A stretch of 64,000 nt of DNA, from NCBI GenBank assembly GCA_028532985.1, contig JANCIK010000003.1:3110001-3174000 (forward strand). The letters are read 5' to 3'. Shown here piece by piece: positions 57,188 to 64,000 of this stretch. The translations under genes were made by a program, and so were the position numbers. This stretch comes from Stropharia rugosoannulata. Its lineage: Eukaryota > Basidiomycota > Agaricomycetes > Agaricales > Strophariaceae. How positions within the stretch are numbered: position 1 is the stretch's first letter; every line of letters begins with the position of its first letter. The notes below the pieces were generated by a model, which saw only the letters and a program-made list of their open reading frames with translations, did not search any database and was not told the origin of the DNA.

Positions 57188-60100
57188 GCCTCTGACCGCG
57201 TGGCTGTGTAAAGCGGAGAGGGCTCGGGGACCGACTTTGGATTCGGTACGTCATAATTCGTTGTATACACGTTGTGTGCATCGTGCTGATTATTATTTTA
57301 TTTCTTTCTTTGTCTTTGCTGCGCCTGTCACTTATCTATTCACCTTTGCCCTGTGCTTTCATTTCGGCTAGCTAGGTTGACACCTCTCAATTTCGTTCCA
57401 TGTGCGTGTGTACAGCGTTCGAGGTTCTTGTTTTCCGTGCCCCGGCCGGGGGTGGGGCAGGAGCTTGGGCGCGCGCACGTATACGTGTTCACTGAAATTG
57501 GATTGATTAACCATCCCCCTGCACTCCTTTCTCGCTCGCTATCGCCATTGACAGACACAGACACTAAGTTATTCCTGTACATCTACCTTCTCACTTCCCT
57601 TTTCTTCTCTCTTCTTCCCATCCCATCCCATCATTCCACACCATGGTCCGGTTCTTGCTCGTACGCGCATTGAAGGACTCACGCGGTGACTGTTTCGTCC
57701 GGCGGGGCTCACTTTTTCTTTTGTGTTACATGCGTACATATGTACATACTTTTGAAGTACTAGATTGTGATAGTAGGGCATTTTCTTAATTCAAACGCAT
57801 TTGGAAGGAATGAGACTACATATATTTTGAATTCGAACGATGACGCGGACGGCGCGTAGATCAGCGTAGGTCCGGATAGCACAGATATGGGCGCAGGGGG
57901 TCATTAAATGGGTGTGAATGGATGACTAAAAATGACCTGAGTATGTAAAGTCCATGGCATAGTTAACGTTACAGGCTTACCCTGGACCGCGAGGTCCGAT
58001 GAAGTTATTACTGGCGTGCGGCTGTGGTTGCGATAAGATAGCAGCTATAGAACCACGGAACTTGCAGTTCGTAAAGCGCTTTTTGACTTTCTGATCGTTG
58101 GGGAACTGGGGTCCGGGGAGAGGTGAATGTGGGTATTATAGACGTGGGTGACAGGGTCCACAAACGATTAATAGTGGTAAGAGACAAAGAACGGTGGTGT
58201 GCACGTTGTGTATGATCCCCATCGCCCGGTTGACATGGACATTATCGGTTTTTCAGCTTTCAATAAGTTTGAAAGGAGACTCGGAAATTAAATCTATATG
58301 TAGAAGTAATTAGAGTAAAAGTAATTAGACTGCGGCTTGGGAAATGTCATTAAGCTATGTAGACATCATTTTATTCAACCGGATTGAATTGACACTAAGT
58401 ACGGTACGTTCATTACTCATTACTCATTAACGAGCTTAGGAGTGAGCATTGGGAATGCATCCAAAATATGAACTTGACAAAGGGGAGATAGGCCCGGCCA
58501 TTGACAAATACATGCAGACGAGGTCATTCCTGTCACCGAACGATCCTGGACAGGGTCTTTATCTTTATGTTTATCTATGTCTTCGAGTTCATGTCGTTAC
58601 TAATCACTTTTGACTCGGCAATATTGTACCCCACTGGGGGAAAGTGAAAGTGCTTCTGCAAAACCTGTCTGATGTGTTCTTCTGAAGGCTTATTTCCTGA
58701 GCTTATCACCAAAGCCGATTCATCCGCACACGAGGTGCGGGCGAGGCGCGTTCCTCATCCCCGTACTACTATGAATGAATTTTTTACTGGCTGACTAGGC
58801 TTCCTTCCAATAATTTACAACGCGTAGTAAGTGTTGAGAAGATGGGAACGAGAGGATTTTAGAAGCTGGGGTATGGCGTGGATGAATGAATGTGGGCGCA
58901 GATGGGCGCGGGGCACTATAAGTTATGTATGTACATAACTTCATACGACTAGGAACAGCCTGTGCTTTAATTTCATATTCACCGTGACCTCTCTGCGTCA
59001 CCATGCACTCGGCAATGACAACTCCCTTTACAACCTGCCCGACCCTCGTGCCCAATGATTTTTTATCTTCAAGAACAAGTAGCATGAAATGACGGAATTT
59101 TTGCTGGGTCGTGGCGGGATGATCCTTTTCAGTCCTTCACACAGTACTAATAAATGCGAGCACAATAAACGGTGCTCCCGGTGTCGTGCCGCTAGTAAAC
59201 CCATGTAAACCATTGGATACCAACTCGAAGCCTGAGAGAGGACCCCGAAATTGACAGTACTTAAGGGTAATTAGACGAGTCCGAGCATGGCAGCTTTGTC
59301 ACTTTCACTTTTTTAATAAACTTAGTAAGTAAGTAATATCTTGGGATTCAGAAACAGGCGGCCCAGTGCAAGCCGGGAACTTATAAACAAACCCCACGGT
59401 GACACAAAACAAAAGAAGACACATAGTACAATCATAGAGTATCCATGATCAATTTGTCTCCGGAGTCCGAACACATGGAGTCCAAACACATTGGACCTTC
59501 TTGAGCTTGTACACTGGACAGGGTCTTTGACTTGACTTATCTTTATCGTTATTACTTTTCTTTGACATATAGAGTATATTTTGATGCGGCAAATTAGGAA
59601 TGTTTTTTTTCCCTTCAGGGTTTTTTCCCCCTCAGGGTCCTGGACCAGTGCTTCTGCAAGGTCCGAGGGATCGAGCGCCGTCATTGCAGACTATTGCGTA
59701 TCCCCCCCTCAACTCGAAGCGTTACCCGGCTCGAGGTCCTCGGACGCGGCGTATCGTACTAGCTTAGCTTAGCTTAGCTGTCCTATAACCACCCCGCAAT
59801 GGGCCTGAAGTGAAGGAACGAACAAAAAATAACACTATAACCGCGTGCCTACATACCAATACTCCTAGCGCGCATAGAGTATGATAGACACCCCGATATA
59901 ATGTCCTTACTTACTTACTCACTTACTTACTTACATGAATCAATCCCACTACGAGCCCTCGCCTATAACGATATAATTATAAGTAACAATCGTAACGCGC
60001 GTCCGGCGCGATCATGATCACACGTTGAACGTTGAACGTTGAACGTCGATGAATGATGATCATGGGTTCACGAATCACAAATACACACATAGGCGGCTAG

Positions 60101-60194
60101 ACCAAGTCAAGTCCACTTCGAAAAGTTCCCTTCCCTTCCCTGTGTAGGCGGGAGAACCCCCCCGATCGTGGGCCGGTGGGTGTCAGTCCTCAGC
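57188..60194. other. Gene-poor region, about 3 kb
   Basis: The first 400-500 bp probably hold the 3' UTR of the repeat precursor. No gene is supported after that. Two stretches, 58549-58670 and 59513-59660, share a scattered match (both begin CTGGACAGGGTCTTT and both contain GTGCTTCTGCAA about 100-140 bp later), suggesting an old direct duplication. Simple repeats: TTAGC units at about 59762-59780, CTTAC units at 59905-59934, and GAACGTT units at about 60024-60046. Confidence 0.45.
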
Positions 60195-61382
60195 CCCAGT
60201 GAAAACCGGTTCTGGTATTATCTGGGTGAAACGGAGCATATACGAGTAATTCCGTGTATATCTGTTAATTTTCCGCTCTTCTCTGATTTGTCACAATTTG
60301 TGTCAATATTGTGACAGGAATTGGACTTCTAATACATGTTGGACAGGTCTTTCTTGGCACCTGCCAACGTGTTCGAGCTTAGATTTCTAGCCGTCTACTA
60401 TGCAACTACTGTGATATACGGAGCCACAGGCTGAAGCAATAGGCAGACGGCCATGTTGTATTTTGTTTGTACCTCATCGACATCATTGAACCATTTTGAC
60501 CGCCTTCTTTACTAGCTTTACTTCTTACCACCATGACCGAACTCCCCTTTGCTAAATTATACTTATCCTACTGCTTTGCAGTGTATACTGCTCCACCTTC
60601 GACGACATTGACTTCTGTGGGCAAGCGTTAGGTGTAGAATCAAGGAAGAATCAAGGTGCCGTACATATACTATGGAAAGCCTATTGTCCCAATTGTGACC
60701 AACCTCTGCCGCGTCATCTTCCCCAAATGCAGAATCTATGATCACAAGGTGCATATATGCACCCCTCTTCATCTCACATCACACTCACAGCTTCAGGAAA
60801 CCTTCCACAGGCCACAACCTTCGAGCATAGTCGAACTCTGTGCCCCGTGATGCGCTGTATGGTATACTGTATGTCCACTTGTAAGTGCATATATTTTATG
60901 TCTATACTTCTCATTCGTTGACTCGCCGATTACTTTACTTGTTACCTGACAGGCCGCCCTTCTTAGCCATCGATGTATCAATGTAGTAATGTCTAAGATA
61001 AGTCTATTCTTTGATGTATTCAGTATCGAGGTTGACAGTGAAATTAGAGCATCTAAGTCCTAGCATACAGATATTGCTTAGGTGAGTGATTTGGCAGATA
61101 TATGCTATTCCACTACGGTAGTGTAGTACTATTACTATTAGTATATAAATGTAGTCGTCTACTGCCAAAAAGGCACCTCAGATATACACAGATTTACACG
61201 TATTGAACCGGATATTGCGTGAAAATCACCAGATATTACCGGAACAGGTTGACACTTTAGTGACATGACGTAATATTCATCTATCGGAAACGGCCAGATT
61301 GGGGGGAATCTACACGGTCTCTGCTGCTAATTTCTGGTGTGCCGGCATTACCCAGATGGAAGCAGAACCGGTTTTCACTGGG
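60195..61382. mobile_element. Possible non-autonomous DNA element with 20-bp terminal inverted repeats
   Basis: CCCAGTGAAAACCGGTTCTG at 60195-60214 has its exact reverse complement at 61363-61382. Similarity continues inward with a few mismatches (ATCTGGGT at about 60219-60226 mirrored by ACCCAGAT at 61350-61357). The 1188-bp interior has no transposase-like frame. I see no target-site duplication: the outer flanks (TCCTCAGC left, CATAAGTA right) do not match. A perfect 20-bp inverted pair is unlikely by chance, but an element class cannot be given. Confidence 0.5.
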
Positions 61383-61779
61383 CATAAGTACTCACGGACG
61401 CACGGACGCAGGCTCGCTCGTTCGCTCGTGCGCTAGAATTGTGCATTACATTTAATATCAATCCCAGCCGGAGTGTTGATCATAGGTTCGTTGGACATAG
61501 CTGGGCATGAATAGACATGGCCATAGATAGACATGGGCATGGACATGGATAGACATGGATATGGGTGGAGGTAGGTACCACCGTGCATTGGTAGAGCGTT
61601 GTAGAGCCTGACGCGGTACGCCGTGTAAGCAGTACATAGAAACAAATACATAACACCGTGCAGTAAGTAGAACCAAGCTGCTGCAGTGCATTACCTAGTA
61701 CCTAGTACCATGCACTCGCTGAGCATATAACTAGAAGCGACCGGCATCCGATCAGCCAGCCAGTCAGTCAGTCAGCCGT

Positions 61780-62050
61780 AGTAGTAGTGCAGGAAGACCA
61801 GCGTGGTGCAGCAAGACCAGCGTGGTGTGCTAGCGCCGCACGCAGTAGAGACCAGTGTGGTGCAATAGGTTGTGCAATAGGTTGTGCAATAAGTAGTGCA
61901 ATAAGTAATGCAATAGTTTAGTGGACTGGCAGTGTCGTGCAATGAGCGTTGAGTAGTGCTTAGTGCAATGACTCAGCAACGTAGTGCAATAGGTCGTGTA
62001 GTGCAGTAGGCCGTGTAGTGCAACAGACCCATGTAGCGCAATGCATAGTC
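61780..62050. repeat. Degenerate tandem array of GTGCAATA-type units
   Basis: The left part repeats AGACCAGCGTGGTGCAG with variation (three times in 61795-61865). The right part repeats GTGCAATAGGTT and relatives, about 11-12 bp, first tightly then scattered to about 62050. The minus-strand frame rich in Leu-His is only this repeat read in one frame. Confidence 0.65.
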
Positions 62051-63414
62051 GAGAAGAGTCTAAGAAGCACAGGGGACCTGTGTAATGGTGGTGCATCAGC
62101 AACAACAACAGCAACAGCAAATGCAACAGTAAATGCAACAGCAACAACAACAGCGAAAATGCTCTGTAGAAGTGTAAGAGGTGTTGCGGTGTAAATAGGA
62201 GGGGATGATGGGTTTACTAGGCTGGCGGCGCGTGAGTCATAGGAGGTCATAGGATAGTCTGTGCAGGAGACTAGGTCATAGGGGGTCACAGGAGACCATA
62301 GGGGCGAGACGGGGATGATTACGCTGCAAAGCCTAGATGACCATAGATTGACGAGTTTGCTGACTTTGTGAGAGAGGGCGGTGTGCAGTGTGCACCCGAC
62401 GCGGTCCGAGGCCGACTGCCGAGGGTGTGCCTAGAGGCTAGAATAGAGCAAAGCACACAGGTAGCATAAGCAACCGAGCTGGCACGGGTACGGCAAGCGC
62501 ATATGAAGCTGTTACTTTAGCGCATATGAAGCTGTCGAGCGTATATGAAGCCTGTCGAGCGCATATGAAAGACCGGGATACATACAGACCAACGGGATAC
62601 CTTTGCACACCGTGCCAAGATCCAATTGCGGATGTTCTTTGTCTTTGCATGCCTATACATATCTTTGTCTTTGTGTGCATCTTTGTCTTTCACATTGACT
62701 AAACGAGGAGTTGCGCACCCTTAATTTTAGTCGCGCTGACAAGCCCCGGACGGTGCACAGTCGGGCGGATAAAGATAGATATTAGGAGGGGAGTTCTAGG
62801 CTGGACATGCTCCGGCGGCGATACGCGTGCGGGACACGGGAGGGCAGGGAGCGTCTGTCGAAGAAAGAAGGGTGGCGGGAAGAGCCGCGGGGTTGTAGGG
62901 TACAAGACAAGAAAGAAAGCGATCGGTGGACTATCATATCGTATCATATCAGGGACTTAGATCTTTGGGGATGCAGGGTGCTTGGCTCTGTGCTCAGAAG
63001 ACGTCCGAGAATAGATGGAGGGTAGAAAGAGACTGACACGGTGGGATGACAGGTATGACTGGAATGGAATGGGGGGTGGCAAATGAAAGCGCAAGACCCG
63101 GCTGGGAAGATGAGCCTGGGCTGGCTGGGGTAAAAAAAGATCTGGCGTTGTATGGTATGACTTGGGTTGTATGGTGGGTTATTGTTCTGCATAATGGAGT
63201 CAACGAGCTGTGCATCGTCCCGAGATGCAGCCATCGAGCGGTTGCTGGGACAGAGCGATGGTTGATGATTAATGAGTTGAGTGGGGGAATTGCAGGGCCG
63301 GCCTCGTGCAGAGAGGTCGAGTTGATCCGGTGTGACACAGCCCTGTCGTCATATTTGCAGTCGCCCGGAACTGCGCCACATCGGTCACCACGCAACTCTC
63401 AATTGTACTATCAC

Positions 63415-63420
63415 TATAAA
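63415..63420 (+). promoter_or_regulatory. TATA box of right-edge gene
   Basis: TATAAA about 93 bp before the ATG at 63513, followed by a C/T-rich stretch (CTACCCTCGTCCCTCCCGTC), the usual core promoter and start region layout. Confidence 0.6.
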
Positions 63421-63512
63421 GGCCAGGCCAAATCAGGCCAACCTACCCTCGTCCCTCCCGTCTCTGCCTCGTGCGCCGCGCTCATCTCCTCTGTAGCTCT
63501 CCTCTTTGAACA

Positions 63513-64000
63513 ATGACGGAATACGACTACTCCCCAGAGGCTTACGAGCGCTACCTCGCCACCCAGACCCGCATTGCCAACTGGGTTGACACCACAGAGG
63601 CACACCGCGCCGAGTTCCAACATGCACTCAACGCAGTCCCCCCCACTGCACCTACTGTCAAGGTCCCCGCCCCGCCTGCCGGCGCGCGGCCAGCCCGCCC
63701 TCCGCACGCACACCGTCCCCCGCCGTTGCCCCTGCCGCCGTACGGCGCGCAGTACTACCCCCACGGCACCCAGCCGCGCTCTGCCTCGTCCGACGCGCTG
63801 AGCCTCGGCATGGGCTACGACCCCGTCTCCGGTCCCGGCCCCATGCCCCTCCCCGCGTCCCTCACCCGCCGCAGCCCGGCCTACGCCCCGCCGCCCGCCT
63901 ACGCGCCTCTCCTCCCGCCTGGCGCACACCAGCCCGTTCTCTACCGCCCCGGCCAGACCCACCGCCCGTCCCACCGCTCGTCCCACTCCCACTCGCGGAG
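63513..64000 (+). CDS. Proline-rich protein, 5' part (runs off right edge)
   Basis: The ATG at 63513 gives MTEYDYSPEAYERYLATQTR then IANWVDTTEAHRAEFQHALN, a charged helical start. It then turns into a Pro/Ala/Tyr/His-rich disordered region (PPHAHRPPPLPLPPYGAQYY, later SPAYAPPPAYAPLLPPGAHQ and THRPSHRSSHSHSR). The frame stays open to the window end, 162 codons with no intron seen. It is very GC-rich with C-ending codons. The composition suggests an adaptor or scaffold protein, but I recognise no family. It is partial because of the window edge. Confidence 0.7.
   Translation, partial: MTEYDYSPEAYERYLATQTRIANWVDTTEAHRAEFQHALNAVPPTAPTVKVPAPPAGARPARPPHAHRPPPLPLPPYGAQYYPHGTQPRSASSDALSLGMGYDPVSGPGPMPLPASLTRRSPAYAPPPAYAPLLPPGAHQPVLYRPGQTHRPSHRSSHSHSR

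Larger units (their letters stand above)
61383..63512. other. Gene-poor region with simple repeats, then promoter
   Basis: Contains short repeats of GACATGG (about 61514-61560), the GTGCAATA array, a CAG/CAA-rich tract at about 62095-62152, and GCGCATATGAA units at about 62497-62570. No gene is seen until the promoter of the right-edge gene. Confidence 0.45.

Noticed and set aside
59761..59780. Telomere-like repeat
   Set aside because: The unit is TTAGC (four copies), not TTAGGG, and it is too short.
62095..62155. Poly-glutamine protein on the plus strand
   Set aside because: The CAG/CAA run is broken by stops in frame within a few codons and has no gene context; treated as simple repeat.
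1..64000. tRNA, rRNA and CRISPR features
   Set aside because: I looked for T-loop GGTTCRANYCC patterns with matching stems and for spaced repeats and found no case I could support by eye. A covariance-model scan would be decisive for tRNAs.

Overview
The window looks like nuclear DNA of a filamentous basidiomycete, most likely an Agaricomycete. Genes carry many short GT-AG introns of about 45-70 bp, intergenic distances are small in gene-rich parts, and the gene set is fungal (Pal1, a fused HisH-HisF enzyme, NoxA, cytochrome-b5 front-end desaturases, a Kex2-type repeat precursor). I name no species. Exon borders were read by eye from splice signals and reading-frame continuity, so end coordinates are firmer than internal borders.

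Layout. 1-15.6 kb is dense and mostly housekeeping: NADPH oxidase NoxA (5' part only), spindle checkpoint Mad2 divergent from TFIID subunit TAF5, a small tentative gene, a basic protein with a possible RanBD-like fold, a single-pass membrane protein, an unrecognised 480-residue protein, a MetE-like methyltransferase and ribosomal protein eL13. 16.6-22.3 kb holds two tandem cytochrome-b5/front-end desaturases on the minus strand, with a decayed fragment of a third near 25.4 kb. 28-38 kb holds Pal1, the divergent pair HIS7/SER33 (histidine and serine synthesis) and RAD51. This middle block of about 13.4 kb is flanked by two long, highly similar inverted copies of an unknown element (about 22.58-25.20 kb minus, 38.61-41.49 kb plus). 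42-54.7 kb holds a MYND-finger protein, the mitochondrial ADP/ATP carrier, a Siz/PIAS SUMO ligase divergent from NudC, ribosome biogenesis factor ESF1, and a divergent histone H3 with an enlarged N-terminal region. 56.1-57.2 kb encodes a secreted precursor of eleven near-identical 21-residue units, each ending in Lys-Arg except the last. The last 6 kb is gene-poor with simple repeats and a roughly 1.2 kb segment bounded by 20-bp inverted repeats; a proline-rich protein gene begins at the right edge.

No single pathway unites the genes. The best candidates for something undescribed are the Kex2-repeat peptide precursor (56119-57187), the noncanonical H3 variant (53900-54680), and the paired inverted element with its 315-bp insertion polymorphism. 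There is no rRNA, CRISPR array or tRNA that I could recognise.
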